Positions 1 through 8,741 of a stretch of DNA of 64,000 nucleotides are shown here, in pieces. This DNA is from Pseudobutyrivibrio sp. UBA3626. Lineage in GTDB: Bacteria; Bacillota; Clostridia; Lachnospirales; Lachnospiraceae. Position numbers and translations under genes: made by a program. The DNA is taken from contig DFLF01000011.1 of NCBI GenBank assembly GCA_002373675.1, positions 193,854 to 257,853 on the forward strand, in the 5' to 3' direction. The notes under the pieces are model-generated. The model saw only the letters and a list, made by a program, of their open reading frames with translations, was not told where the DNA came from and searched no databases. Numbering within the stretch: the stretch's first letter is position 1; every line of letters starts with the position of its first letter.

Positions 1-171
1 GGAATAATTGTGAGAATTACGAATTTTTTAGATTTTTTTATTCTTGTGTTATTAAGACCTTGGGTTGTTATATTAGTAACAAGTTTTGTAATTAGTGTTT
101 TTGCTAATGAAAAAATATTTAAAGGTAGATTTGGGAATATTATTAGAGGACTTTTGGGAATTAGATTATGA
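1..171 (+). CDS. C-terminal end of an upstream polysaccharide-locus protein (partial)
   Basis: Reading frame 1 is open from the first base to a TGA at 169-171 and gives 56 residues. The visible part has one strongly hydrophobic stretch (about residues 8-33) followed by a short basic tail, as at the end of a membrane-attached glycosyltransferase or other polysaccharide enzyme. The stop overlaps the next start as ATGA, so the two genes are translationally coupled in one operon. Family cannot be assigned from this fragment. Confidence 0.6.
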   Translation, partial: GIIVRITNFLDFFILVLLRPWVVILVTSFVISVFANEKIFKGRFGNIIRGLLGIRL

Positions 172-1316
172 AAATGGTTTTATGCGGTACTATTGTTCCG
201 CCTCAATTTGAGACAAGTATTAAAGATTTATCGAATGCAGGAAATAGATTTTTGCTAAATTTGTACAAAGAACTAGTAAATACTGAAAAAGTATTTGTAA
301 TGTCGTATATTGCGGTAGCGGTTGAAGATGATGTAAAGGGTAAATTACTTCAAGATGAAAAATGGAATTATACATTTAAATCAAAAAGAATTATAGGGTC
401 AATAATTGAATATAATAAAAAAGTTAAATCACAATTAAAAGACGCTGATTGTTTAATTACTTATAATATTTTTTATCCGTGGATGAGTTCACTTATTAGT
501 GCAAAAATATTTAAGAAAAGAAGTGTACTTATATTGGCAGATTATTCTCCGGAGGAGAGTTGTTCTAGTTTGAAAGATAAGCTATATTCAAAACTACAGT
601 CGTATTTAATAAAGAGGTATGATGTTGTCGTAGGTCTTTCAATTAACACAAAACAGTATGTGACTAAAAAGAATAAATTTTTATGTATATATGGTGGGAT
701 TTCTGAGGAGTTTTATAATAAATTTGACTTTGGTTTAGGTAAGACACCTAAGACAGTAAACGGAGGAAAAAATGGAAAGCTAGAACGAAAGATAGTGGTA
801 ATGTATTCTGGTTTGCTTTCTAAGGTTACAGGAGTAGATTTGCTTATTGAAGCATTTACAGAATTATCAAAAATAAGTGACTGTAAATTAGTTATAAGTG
901 GGAAGGGAGATCTTGCAAGCTATGTAAGAGAAAAAACAAGTGATAACGAGTCGATTGAATATTTGGGATTAATGGAATACGATGAATATATTGATAAACT
1001 AAAAGAAGCAGACATATTAGTCAATCCTAGAAATATGTCACTCCCAGAGAATAAAAACAATTTTCCTTCAAAAGTAATGGAGTATCTTGCTACAGGAAAA
1101 CCGGTTGTATCTACTAAATTTCCTGATTATGAAAAGTTTGAAGATTATATTTTTTTCTCGAATAGTGATGCAGCAAGTTTGGCATCAACGATAAGAAATG
1201 CAATAGATATTTACGCTGATAAAAAAAATAATATTTATAAAAAGAATAGAGAATATAGTAAAGAGTTTTTGTGGAGTAGACAGTGTAAAAGAATAATTGA
1301 TGCTATTGGAGATTAG
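168..1316 (+). CDS. Glycosyltransferase family 4-like (GT-B fold)
   Basis: A 382-residue protein with the layout of GT1/GT4 glycosyltransferases: an N-terminal Rossmann half beginning with MKMVLCGTIVPP, and a C-terminal half with the donor-binding pattern (VMYSGLLSKVTGVDLLIEAF near residues 212-231, then FPSKVMEYLATGKPVVSTKF near residues 300-319). This family transfers a nucleotide-activated sugar to a lipid-linked glycan at the inner face of the membrane. The start overlaps the stop of the preceding gene (ATGA), and the next gene begins about 50 bases downstream, so it is part of the polysaccharide operon. Sugar specificity cannot be read from the sequence. The family assignment is strong. 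Confidence 0.85.
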   Translation: MKMVLCGTIVPPQFETSIKDLSNAGNRFLLNLYKELVNTEKVFVMSYIAVAVEDDVKGKLLQDEKWNYTFKSKRIIGSIIEYNKKVKSQLKDADCLITYNIFYPWMSSLISAKIFKKRSVLILADYSPEESCSSLKDKLYSKLQSYLIKRYDVVVGLSINTKQYVTKKNKFLCIYGGISEEFYNKFDFGLGKTPKTVNGGKNGKLERKIVVMYSGLLSKVTGVDLLIEAFTELSKISDCKLVISGKGDLASYVREKTSDNESIEYLGLMEYDEYIDKLKEADILVNPRNMSLPENKNNFPSKVMEYLATGKPVVSTKFPDYEKFEDYIFFSNSDAASLASTIRNAIDIYADKKNNIYKKNREYSKEFLWSRQCKRIIDAIGD

Positions 1317-1366
1317 TTATTTGGCTTATATTTAATGGCAAATATAATAGCAGTGTGGAGTATGTG

Positions 1367-2647
1367 ATGGTAAGGACATTAAGTGGTATTAAATTAAAAA
1401 GTAGTTTGATAATGTTTGATCTATTTCTTTTCTTGTTTTTGTATCAACCTACTATATTTGGTCTGAATTCGGTATATTATATTCCAATATTTATTGTAGC
1501 TTATTTATCAATATGTGGTTTTCGACTGAGATATTTTATAGATTATAAATATGCAATGTATTTAAAGAAAATCCTTATTTTAATAGGATTTGCCATTATA
1601 TATTTATTGCTAATGGGTTGTGATTTTAGTGTAGAAAAAAAAACCATATTGTTAATCATTCCAGTAATTGAGTTTTGGTTTGTGATACAGTTTAAGACTA
1701 TACATAATTATTCAAATGAACAGATATTATCAGAAGTAATAAAGATTGGGCTCCTTCAGACTTTGTTTTGTGTAATTATGATTATTATTCCGGAGTTTAG
1801 AGAAATACAAATTAATTATGTTAGTAAATATGTTGATGAAACTATTAGCACAGCCAGTATCGAAGGAATAAGAATGTTTGGTATTGCGGGATATGATCAG
1901 TATTTTTATAGTATTGGTATGGTACATGGATTGATGTCTATACTAGTTTTTTATAAAGGATTAAAAGTCAATAGTATCCGTTATATGCTGATGTCTCTTG
2001 TCTTATTAATACCATCGATGCTAAATGCTCGAACAGGGGCTATCGTTTCTGTAATAATAATGTTCATAATGATGCTCGTTTTTTTTGTTAAAAATAAGAG
2101 TATTAATAGTTATATGTTAAGAGGGTTTGTGTTTATTATAATACTTGTTTCTGGTCTTATTATGTTGTCACAAAAGGTTGTTGAGAAAGCCTATAATTGG
2201 TGGGTGGAATTATTTGAAGTTATTAAAGATTTAATAACTCATAATTCATATTCGCAAGCTTTAAATTGGTATGGGGGTATTATTCCAAGTAATTGGATAC
2301 TACCAGATAAATTTAACCTGATTATAGGAGTAGGAGCTATTCCAGTTGATAAATTTTCTAATGTTGTAAAGGGAGGAGCATTTGATTCTGGATATGTGCG
2401 TGTGATATGGACCGGTGGTCTCGTGTTAATGGCTTTGGTTCTTATTGGTTATTGCTTTATAGTTTACAACTCAAAATGTGATAAGTTACTAAGAATATCT
2501 ATTTTTGGTTTTATGGTTTTTGGAACGTTGAAGGGGAATCTTTATTCTTCTTTATCAGTGTTATTATTGGTGATGCTTATAATATTCTTTGCTGAAGGCA
2601 AACGTACAGATTATTTAAGTAAAAAAGATTTAGTTAAGTATTATTAG
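1367..2647 (+). CDS. Wzy-like polysaccharide polymerase / O-antigen ligase-type membrane protein
   Basis: A protein of about 426 residues made almost entirely of hydrophobic helices, with one larger polar loop (about residues 270-330), the usual shape of Wzy polymerases and O-antigen ligase family proteins. Sequence conservation in this family is low, so the call rests on topology and on its place between two glycosyltransferases. The frame is open from a GTG at 1355, but GGAG at 1357-1360 sits six bases before the ATG at 1367, so I take 1367. Wzy proteins join repeat units on the outer face of the membrane, consistent with the Wzx-like flippase further downstream. Confidence 0.75.
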   Translation: MVRTLSGIKLKSSLIMFDLFLFLFLYQPTIFGLNSVYYIPIFIVAYLSICGFRLRYFIDYKYAMYLKKILILIGFAIIYLLLMGCDFSVEKKTILLIIPVIEFWFVIQFKTIHNYSNEQILSEVIKIGLLQTLFCVIMIIIPEFREIQINYVSKYVDETISTASIEGIRMFGIAGYDQYFYSIGMVHGLMSILVFYKGLKVNSIRYMLMSLVLLIPSMLNARTGAIVSVIIMFIMMLVFFVKNKSINSYMLRGFVFIIILVSGLIMLSQKVVEKAYNWWVELFEVIKDLITHNSYSQALNWYGGIIPSNWILPDKFNLIIGVGAIPVDKFSNVVKGGAFDSGYVRVIWTGGLVLMALVLIGYCFIVYNSKCDKLLRISIFGFMVFGTLKGNLYSSLSVLLLVMLIIFFAEGKRTDYLSKKDLVKYY

Positions 2648-2665
2648 TGAAGAAAGGGTAAATAT

Positions 2666-3634
2666 ATGAAGGCGGATTATCCTATGATGTCTGTTATAGT
2701 AGTTACATATAATCCCGTTTGGGATAAACTAAAAAAAACATTACTTTCAGTTTTACTTCAAAAGAATATTGAACTTGAAATTATTATAACGGATGATGGC
2801 TCAAAGTGTAATTATCAAGATAAGGCGTTAGATTTATTGCTGGAGTATGGTATTAATAACTATACTTTGTTGGCAAACGAACAAAATGAAGGTACTGTAA
2901 GTAACGTAATTAAAGGTATAAAGCAATCTAAGGGGAGATATGTTAGATTGATTTCACCAGGGGATTATTTGTATAATTCAGATACATTGTTTAAAACATT
3001 TAATTACATGAAAAGTAATAATGTGAAAGTTTGTTTTGGTGTACCTATATACTATAATGATGATAAAAAGTTTGAAATTATTAATCATAGAAGCGTACCC
3101 AAGTGTCTGTTTTTGTACAGAGGTAAACGAAATGAGTCAATGATTCGCAAGAATTATCTTGTATTGGATGATATGCCATTAGGTGCAACGTTTTGTACCG
3201 AAAGAAATCTTTTCTTGAAATATTTAAATAGGTTTAAGGGTAGACTAAAGCTGGGAGAAGACTACGCATATAGTTTAATGGTTTATGATCATATTAAGAT
3301 ATATTTTTTTGAACAACCTGTTATTTGGTATGAGTATGGACATGGTGTTTCAACGTCCAATGATAGTGTATTTAGTCGAATAATGAAAAAGGATTGGTAT
3401 TATTTTCATAAGACAATTGAAGAATCTTTTACTCGTAATTTGTTTGATAAAAAATTCAAACTTTATATTAAACTTTATCATAAAGCGCCAAATAGGTTTT
3501 TAAAATTAATTATTCGCTATGGAATGTATCCGGATATTATATTTTGGAGAATTGTCAGAAAGATTGTGAATGAAAGGACAATAACTGAACCTGATTATTG
3601 TTTTTTTAATAAATTTAGTGCTACCGATTTGTAG
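2666..3634 (+). CDS. Glycosyltransferase family 2 (GT-A)
   Basis: A 322-residue protein starting with the GT2 signature: SVIVVTYNP near residue 9, then IIITDDGS near residue 40, then a run up to VRLISPGDYL near residue 93, which corresponds to the DXD-type metal/nucleotide region (here PGD). ATG at 2666 is preceded by AGAAAGG at a good distance. GT2 enzymes add a sugar from a nucleotide donor to a growing lipid-linked oligosaccharide. The tail after residue 240 is basic and could associate with the membrane. Donor and acceptor are unknown. It sits between the polymerase and the 3-amino-sugar genes in the same direction. Confidence 0.88.
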   Translation: MKADYPMMSVIVVTYNPVWDKLKKTLLSVLLQKNIELEIIITDDGSKCNYQDKALDLLLEYGINNYTLLANEQNEGTVSNVIKGIKQSKGRYVRLISPGDYLYNSDTLFKTFNYMKSNNVKVCFGVPIYYNDDKKFEIINHRSVPKCLFLYRGKRNESMIRKNYLVLDDMPLGATFCTERNLFLKYLNRFKGRLKLGEDYAYSLMVYDHIKIYFFEQPVIWYEYGHGVSTSNDSVFSRIMKKDWYYFHKTIEESFTRNLFDKKFKLYIKLYHKAPNRFLKLIIRYGMYPDIIFWRIVRKIVNERTITEPDYCFFNKFSATDL

Positions 3635-3689
3635 TGGCAGTATAAATTTTTTGTAGATAAATATTTTGTATTATTTTTTTGGAGGGAAA

Positions 3690-4106
3690 ATGCAAGTAAT
3701 AAAATATGTGTTTCAACCACATGGAGATAATCGTGGTCAGCTTGTTTCATTAGAGGAATTTAAAGATATTCCATTTCGTATTAAGCGTGTTTACTATATG
3801 TATGATACAATCAGTGACGTCACTCGAGGAAGACATGCACATAAATCGCTACAACAGATTCTTGTGTGCATTCATGGTAGTTGTAAGATTCGACTTGATA
3901 ATGGGAAAGAAAAGAAAGTAATACCTTTAGAAAGACCATATGAAGGACTTTATGTTTCTAATGCAATGTGGAGAGAAATGTATGATTTTTCTCCGGATGC
4001 AGTTCTTATGGTATTGGCATCTGAATTGTATGATGAATCAGATTATATAAGAGACTATGATGAGTTTTTAGATTATGTAAAAAATTGTGGGGCACAGAAT
4101 CTATAG
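3690..4106 (+). CDS. fdtA: dTDP-4-dehydro-6-deoxyglucose 3,4-ketoisomerase (FdtA/QdtA/WxcM-like cupin)
   Basis: A small cupin of 138 residues with the typical family core: GDNRGQLVSLEE near residue 13, VYYMYDT, then GRHAHKSLQQILVCIHGS with the His-x-His pair, and a VLASELYDESDYIRDYDEF tail. Family members move the keto group from C4 to C3 of dTDP-4-keto-6-deoxyglucose, the first step to dTDP-Fuc3N or dTDP-Qui3N. The frame is open from 3666, but the ATG at 3690 follows GGAGGGAA closely and gives the family's normal N-terminus. The next gene, an aminotransferase, begins directly after the stop, as in fdtAB/qdtAB operons. Whether the product has galacto (Fdt) or gluco (Qdt) configuration is not decidable here. 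Confidence 0.85.
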   Translation: MQVIKYVFQPHGDNRGQLVSLEEFKDIPFRIKRVYYMYDTISDVTRGRHAHKSLQQILVCIHGSCKIRLDNGKEKKVIPLERPYEGLYVSNAMWREMYDFSPDAVLMVLASELYDESDYIRDYDEFLDYVKNCGAQNL

Positions 4107-4121
4107 ATGGAGAATAGAAAG

Positions 4122-5216
4122 ATGAATATACCTTTTGTATCATTTCGTCCAATGGAACAGGAACTTAATAGTGATTTAAGAGATGCATTTAAAAGGGTCT
4201 TAAATAATTCATGGTATATTGATGGTGAAGAAGATAAGGCTTTTGAATCTGCATTTGCTGATTATTGTAATGCTGAACATTGTGTTGGTGTAGGTAATGG
4301 ACTCGATGCTTTAATGCTTATTCTTAAGGCGTTGGATATAGGAAATGGAGATGAAGTCATAGTCCCTTCTAATACTTATATAGCTACTGCATTAGCAGTA
4401 ACATATGTTGGTGCAAAGCCGGTTTTTGTTGAGCCGGATATTAATACGTTTAATATAGAACCTACATTTATTGAAGATGTAATAACATCTAATACCAAGG
4501 CAATTATTCCTGTGCATTTATATGGACAAGCTTGTGATATGGATGAGATTAAAAGTATTGCCGGGAAACACAATCTGAAGATCATTGAAGATTGTGCTCA
4601 AGCACATGGTGCAATATATAAGGGACAGAAAGTGGGAACATTTGGAGATGCTGCCGGATTTAGTTTTTATCCCGGTAAAAACCTTGGTGCATTAGGAGAT
4701 GGTGGCGCTGTTGTTACGAATAATAAAGAATTAGCTGATAAGGTTAGAGCTCTAGGTAATTATGGCTCGGATTATAAGTATCACCATATTTATAAAGGAA
4801 ATAACAGTCGTCTGGATGAGATACAAGCCGCATTTCTTTCTGTTAAGCTTCAACATATAGAGAGGATGAATGTCGAGAGAAGAAGAATTGCTGATATGTA
4901 TTTAGAGGGGATAAATAATTCAAGGATTATGCTTCCAATTGTTAATTCAGATTGCGTTCCTGTATGGCATGTCTTTGGGATTCGTTGTGGAGAACGAGAT
5001 GATTTAGAAGAGTACTTGAACAGTAAAGGCATTGGGACTAATAAGCATTATCCTATTCCAATCCATCTGCAAGAATGCTATAAAGATTTAGGTGTGAAGA
5101 AGGGAGAGCTTCCAGTCGCGGAAGAGATTAGTAGAACTGAATTGAGCATCCCTATGTTTTATGGAATGAAGGATGATGAAGTAAAGTATGTTATTGATGT
5201 TATAAATGAATTCTAA
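4122..5216 (+). CDS. fdtB: DegT/DnrJ/EryC1-family PLP aminotransferase for a dTDP-3-keto-6-deoxyhexose
   Basis: About 364 residues with the DegT pattern: IPFVSFRPMEQEL at the start, GVGNGLDALMLILKAL, EVIVPSNTYIATALAV, VHLYGQACDMD, IEDCAQAHGA, and GFSFYPGKNLGALGDGGAVV with the PLP-binding lysine. Family members FdtB/QdtB put an amino group on C3 of the sugar made by the preceding ketoisomerase. The frame is open from an ATG at 4107, one base after the fdtA stop, but GGAG at 4109-4112 fits the ATG at 4122, which gives the usual short N-terminus. The RmlA and RmlB enzymes that make the substrate are not in the window. Confidence 0.85.
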   Translation: MNIPFVSFRPMEQELNSDLRDAFKRVLNNSWYIDGEEDKAFESAFADYCNAEHCVGVGNGLDALMLILKALDIGNGDEVIVPSNTYIATALAVTYVGAKPVFVEPDINTFNIEPTFIEDVITSNTKAIIPVHLYGQACDMDEIKSIAGKHNLKIIEDCAQAHGAIYKGQKVGTFGDAAGFSFYPGKNLGALGDGGAVVTNNKELADKVRALGNYGSDYKYHHIYKGNNSRLDEIQAAFLSVKLQHIERMNVERRRIADMYLEGINNSRIMLPIVNSDCVPVWHVFGIRCGERDDLEEYLNSKGIGTNKHYPIPIHLQECYKDLGVKKGELPVAEEISRTELSIPMFYGMKDDEVKYVIDVINEF

Positions 5217-5243
5217 TTCTATCATAGAAGGATATGTCTTTAG

Positions 5244-6686
5244 ATGAATAAACTAAAACTATTTACAGAAAATATGCTCGTATATGGCCTAGGAGGAATA
5301 ATTAGTAAAGCCATTCCGTTGATAATGGTACCTATAGTTACACTGATAATGCCATCAACTGATTACTTTGGAATTAGTGATTTATCAAATACTTTAGTCC
5401 AGTTTGCTAGTGCAATTGCAATAATGGGGATGTATGATGCCATGTATCGTATGTTTTTTGAAAAGGATGAAGATGAATACAAGATAGGTATTTGCTCGAC
5501 AGCTCTTTTGTTTACAGTTGTTACTTCAATTATTGTTTTTATAATAATGGTTGTGTTTAAAGATACGATTGCTTCATTCTTCTTTAGTAACAAAGAGTAC
5601 GCATATGTAGTTTACTTGTCAGCAATTGCTACGCTAGTTGGAGCAACAAACAATATAGTGTCTGCACCAACAAGGATGCAGAACAAACGCAAAGTGTTTC
5701 TTATAACTAATACAATAAGTCCGTTGTTATCCTATGGAATTTCAATTCCATTATTGCTGGCTGGTTATTATGTTATTGCGTTGCCATTAGCTGCTGTTAT
5801 TTCAGGAATTACAATGGAGATATCTTTTGGGATATTAAATCATAAATGGTTTTCATTTAAAAGATTTGATACAAAAATGCTTAGACAATTACTTATACTT
5901 GCTATTCCGTTGCTTCCCAATTTTCTTATTTATTGGGTATTTAATTCCTGTGATAAAGTAATGATTACAAATATGTTAGGAATTGGAGCGGCAGGTATTT
6001 ATTCTGTTGGTTCAAAACTTGGGAACGCAAGTCAGCTTATATATACGGCCTTTGCAGGCGGATGGCAGTATTTTGCATTTTCCACAATGAAAGAAGAAAA
6101 TCAGGTCAAGAATAATTCTTTGATTTTTGAATACTTAGGAATTATTTCTTTTGTTGCAACAGCATTTATATGTGCGCTTAGTTATTGGATTTTTAAGCTC
6201 TTATTCAAAGTGGACTATTTAGACGGATATATTGTCGCGCCATATTTATTTTTAGCGCCACTTCTTCAAATGTTGTTTCAGGTAATAGGCAATCAGTTTT
6301 TAGTTATTAAGAAAACTTGGCCTATTACATTTATACTACTATCTGGTGCCGTTCTTAATGTTGTAGTTAACTATTTCTTTATTCCGATATTGGGAATTGA
6401 AGGAGCATCAATTGCTACACTAGTAGGATACATTGTGTCGGACATCATTTGCACCATAGTGCTTTGCAAAATGGATTTGATGAAACTATCTATTAGATTT
6501 GTCATTGCTACGATTATGATGGGGATATTTATGGTCTCATGGCGCTTGTTTTTTAGTGAAAATATTGTTGTTGGAATTGCTTCTGCATTGATATTAACGG
6601 CTTTTATGATACTCCTTTATAGAAGTGAGATAAAAAGAGTATTAGAAATGATAAAGAATAGAAATAAGAATGACAAAGGGATGTAA
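5244..6686 (+). CDS. Wzx-like polysaccharide flippase (MOP superfamily)
   Basis: A 480-residue protein with about 12-14 predicted membrane helices and the N-terminal pattern of the polysaccharide transport family (NMLVYGLGGIISKAIPLIMV, then a YFGISDL loop). Members flip lipid-linked repeat units across the cytoplasmic membrane. ATG at 5244 follows an AGAAGGAT box. The end of this gene overlaps the first possible start of the next by a few codons, and the likely start of the next gene is five bases after this stop, so expression is coupled. With the Wzy-like protein at 1.4 kb this points to a Wzx/Wzy-dependent pathway. Confidence 0.85.
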   Translation: MNKLKLFTENMLVYGLGGIISKAIPLIMVPIVTLIMPSTDYFGISDLSNTLVQFASAIAIMGMYDAMYRMFFEKDEDEYKIGICSTALLFTVVTSIIVFIIMVVFKDTIASFFFSNKEYAYVVYLSAIATLVGATNNIVSAPTRMQNKRKVFLITNTISPLLSYGISIPLLLAGYYVIALPLAAVISGITMEISFGILNHKWFSFKRFDTKMLRQLLILAIPLLPNFLIYWVFNSCDKVMITNMLGIGAAGIYSVGSKLGNASQLIYTAFAGGWQYFAFSTMKEENQVKNNSLIFEYLGIISFVATAFICALSYWIFKLLFKVDYLDGYIVAPYLFLAPLLQMLFQVIGNQFLVIKKTWPITFILLSGAVLNVVVNYFFIPILGIEGASIATLVGYIVSDIICTIVLCKMDLMKLSIRFVIATIMMGIFMVSWRLFFSENIVVGIASALILTAFMILLYRSEIKRVLEMIKNRNKNDKGM

Positions 6687-6690
6687 TTAT

Positions 6691-7524
6691 ATGGATAAAA
6701 ATAGAAAATGGAGAAATTTCTTCGTTGCGGACTCAGCGATTATCGGCGAAGGGGTTGAACTTGGTCAAAATACAATTATAGAAGAAAATGTTGTAATAGG
6801 AAAAAACACATATATAGATTGCAATTGTGTTATTCGAGAAGGAACAATAATTGGTGAAGATTCGTTTGTTGGTTCAAATTGTATTATTGGAGAATACCAA
6901 AATGATTTCATCTATACTAGAAAGAAAGACAATTATAAGCTGTCTATTGGTAAGAATGCTTTAATTAGAAGTGGCTCTATAATTTATTCGAATTCTACTA
7001 TTGGAGATGATTTTCAGACGGGACACCAAGTTACAATTAGGGAAGAGTCGATAATTGGCAATAGTGTAAGTGTAGGTACATTGTCGGATATACAAGGGAC
7101 TTGTGAAATAGGTAATTATGTTAGGTTGCATAGTAATGTTCATATCGGACAGCTTTCTTCTATTTCTGACTATGTTTGGATATTTCCTTATGTGGTTTTG
7201 ACTAATGATCCTACTCCACCATCTGAAAGATTAATAGGTGTAAAAGTTAATTCATTTGCTGTTATAGCAACTGGTTCAATACTTCTTCCAGGTGTTGAAA
7301 TAGGGCAGGATGCATTAGTTGGTGCAGGTGCTGTAGTAACAAAAGATGTCTCTGAGTATATGGTTGCAGTAGGCAATCCAGCCAAAGAGATATCTGATGT
7401 TAGAAACATAAAAAATAGGTTTACTGGTGAGCCGGCATATCCTTGGAGATATCACTATAACAAGAATATGCCGTGGGAGACATCAACATATGATGAATGG
7501 TATCAATCATTGAAATTAAATTAA
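6691..7524 (+). CDS. Left-handed beta-helix N-acyltransferase, probably acting on the dTDP-3-amino sugar
   Basis: A protein of about 277 residues with many hexapeptide repeats ([LIV]-G-x4, for example IIGEGV, VIGKNT, IIGEDS, EIGNYV, EIGQDA) that form a left-handed beta helix, ending in GAGAVVTKDV, VGNPAK and a C-terminal YPWRYHYNKNMPWE segment. Such enzymes acylate amino sugars from acyl-CoA. Position right after a ketoisomerase/aminotransferase pair suggests the FdtC/QdtC role; the thiolase and dehydrogenase genes directly downstream suggest the acyl group may be 3-hydroxybutyryl rather than acetyl (inference). An ATG at 6670 overlaps the flippase gene, but AAAGGGATG leads well into the ATG at 6691. 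Confidence 0.75.
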   Translation: MDKNRKWRNFFVADSAIIGEGVELGQNTIIEENVVIGKNTYIDCNCVIREGTIIGEDSFVGSNCIIGEYQNDFIYTRKKDNYKLSIGKNALIRSGSIIYSNSTIGDDFQTGHQVTIREESIIGNSVSVGTLSDIQGTCEIGNYVRLHSNVHIGQLSSISDYVWIFPYVVLTNDPTPPSERLIGVKVNSFAVIATGSILLPGVEIGQDALVGAGAVVTKDVSEYMVAVGNPAKEISDVRNIKNRFTGEPAYPWRYHYNKNMPWETSTYDEWYQSLKLN

Positions 7525-7547
7525 TATTCTTATGAAATGGAGATAAA

Positions 7548-8741
7548 ATGAATAAAGTGTATTTAATAGGAGCCTGTAGAACACCTATTGGAAAAATGGG
7601 AGGAATATTATCTCCGTTGTCTGCAGTTGATTTAGGCTCTGTTGTAATAAAAGAAACAATAAAAAGAGCAAATGTGTCAACGGATAAAGTTGAGCATGTT
7701 TATATGGGATGTGTACTTCAAGGTGGCTTAGGACAGAATGTTGCGAGACAAGCCGCATTAAAAGCAGGATTGTCAAGTGAGACAACCGCTCAAACGATTA
7801 ATGTTGTTTGTGGTTCTGGATTAGATGCTATTAATTCTGCGGCTCGTATGGTTCAAGTTGGCGAAGCGAATATTGTTATAGCTGGTGGAATGGAAAGTAT
7901 GTCAAATGCTCCCTTTGCTATAATGAATGCTAGGTTTGGATATAAAATGGGTAGTCCGATGATTGATACTCCTATGATTGATACTATGGTGAAAGATGCT
8001 CTTTGGGATGCTATAAATGATTATCATATGGGTGTCACAGCGGAAAATGTATGTGAAAAGTGGAATATTACAAGACAGGAGTTAGATGAATTTGCTTTTC
8101 AATCACAAATGAAAACTAGCGTTGCTGTGTCATCAGGCCTTTTTAAAGATGAAATAGTTCCGGTAAGTGTTAAAAGTAGACGAGAAAGCATAATAGTTGA
8201 CTGTGATGAAGCGCCAAGAACTGACACTACAATTGAAGGCTTGGCAAAACTTAGACCTGCGTTTAAACAAGACGGGGTGGTAACAGCAGGAAATAGTTCG
8301 GGTATTAACGATGGTGCAGCTGCTGTGATGCTTGTGTCTGAAGATATTGTTAAAGAGATGAATCTAAAACCAGATGCAGAATGGTTTGGTGGAGCATTGG
8401 GTGGAGTTGACCCTGCTATTATGGGAGTTGGACCAGTGTGTAGTACAAAGAAATTATTAAAAAAATTAAATATGACTTTAGAAGAAATAGATTTTATTGA
8501 AGCAAACGAGGCCTTTGCTTCTCAATCAATTGCAGTAAAAAGAGAACTTGAAATACCAGATGATAAGCTTAATGTTAACGGTGGTGCAATAGCATTAGGA
8601 CATCCTGTAGGTGCGTCAGGGTGCCGAATACTAGTTACTTTAATAAATGTCCTTAAGCAAAAACAAAAAGAGATGGGATTAGCAACACTCTGTATAGGTG
8701 GAGGAATGGGATGCTCTACGATTATTAGGAGGTGTCACTAA
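7548..8741 (+). CDS. Acetyl-CoA C-acetyltransferase (thiolase)
   Basis: A full-length thiolase of 397 residues. The nucleophilic cysteine lies in NVVCGSGLDA near residue 88, the NEAFA motif near residue 319, the histidine in GGAIALGHPVGASG near residue 345 and the second cysteine in CIGGGMGCS near residue 378. The enzyme condenses two acetyl-CoA to acetoacetyl-CoA. It is followed, with a TAATG overlap, by a 3-hydroxybutyryl-CoA dehydrogenase, but no crotonase, acyl-CoA dehydrogenase or electron-transfer flavoprotein gene is present. In a polysaccharide operon the likely role is to feed 3-hydroxybutyryl-CoA to the acyltransferase just upstream. A misplaced central-metabolism gene is the alternative. 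Confidence 0.92.
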   Translation: MNKVYLIGACRTPIGKMGGILSPLSAVDLGSVVIKETIKRANVSTDKVEHVYMGCVLQGGLGQNVARQAALKAGLSSETTAQTINVVCGSGLDAINSAARMVQVGEANIVIAGGMESMSNAPFAIMNARFGYKMGSPMIDTPMIDTMVKDALWDAINDYHMGVTAENVCEKWNITRQELDEFAFQSQMKTSVAVSSGLFKDEIVPVSVKSRRESIIVDCDEAPRTDTTIEGLAKLRPAFKQDGVVTAGNSSGINDGAAAVMLVSEDIVKEMNLKPDAEWFGGALGGVDPAIMGVGPVCSTKKLLKKLNMTLEEIDFIEANEAFASQSIAVKRELEIPDDKLNVNGGAIALGHPVGASGCRILVTLINVLKQKQKEMGLATLCIGGGMGCSTIIRRCH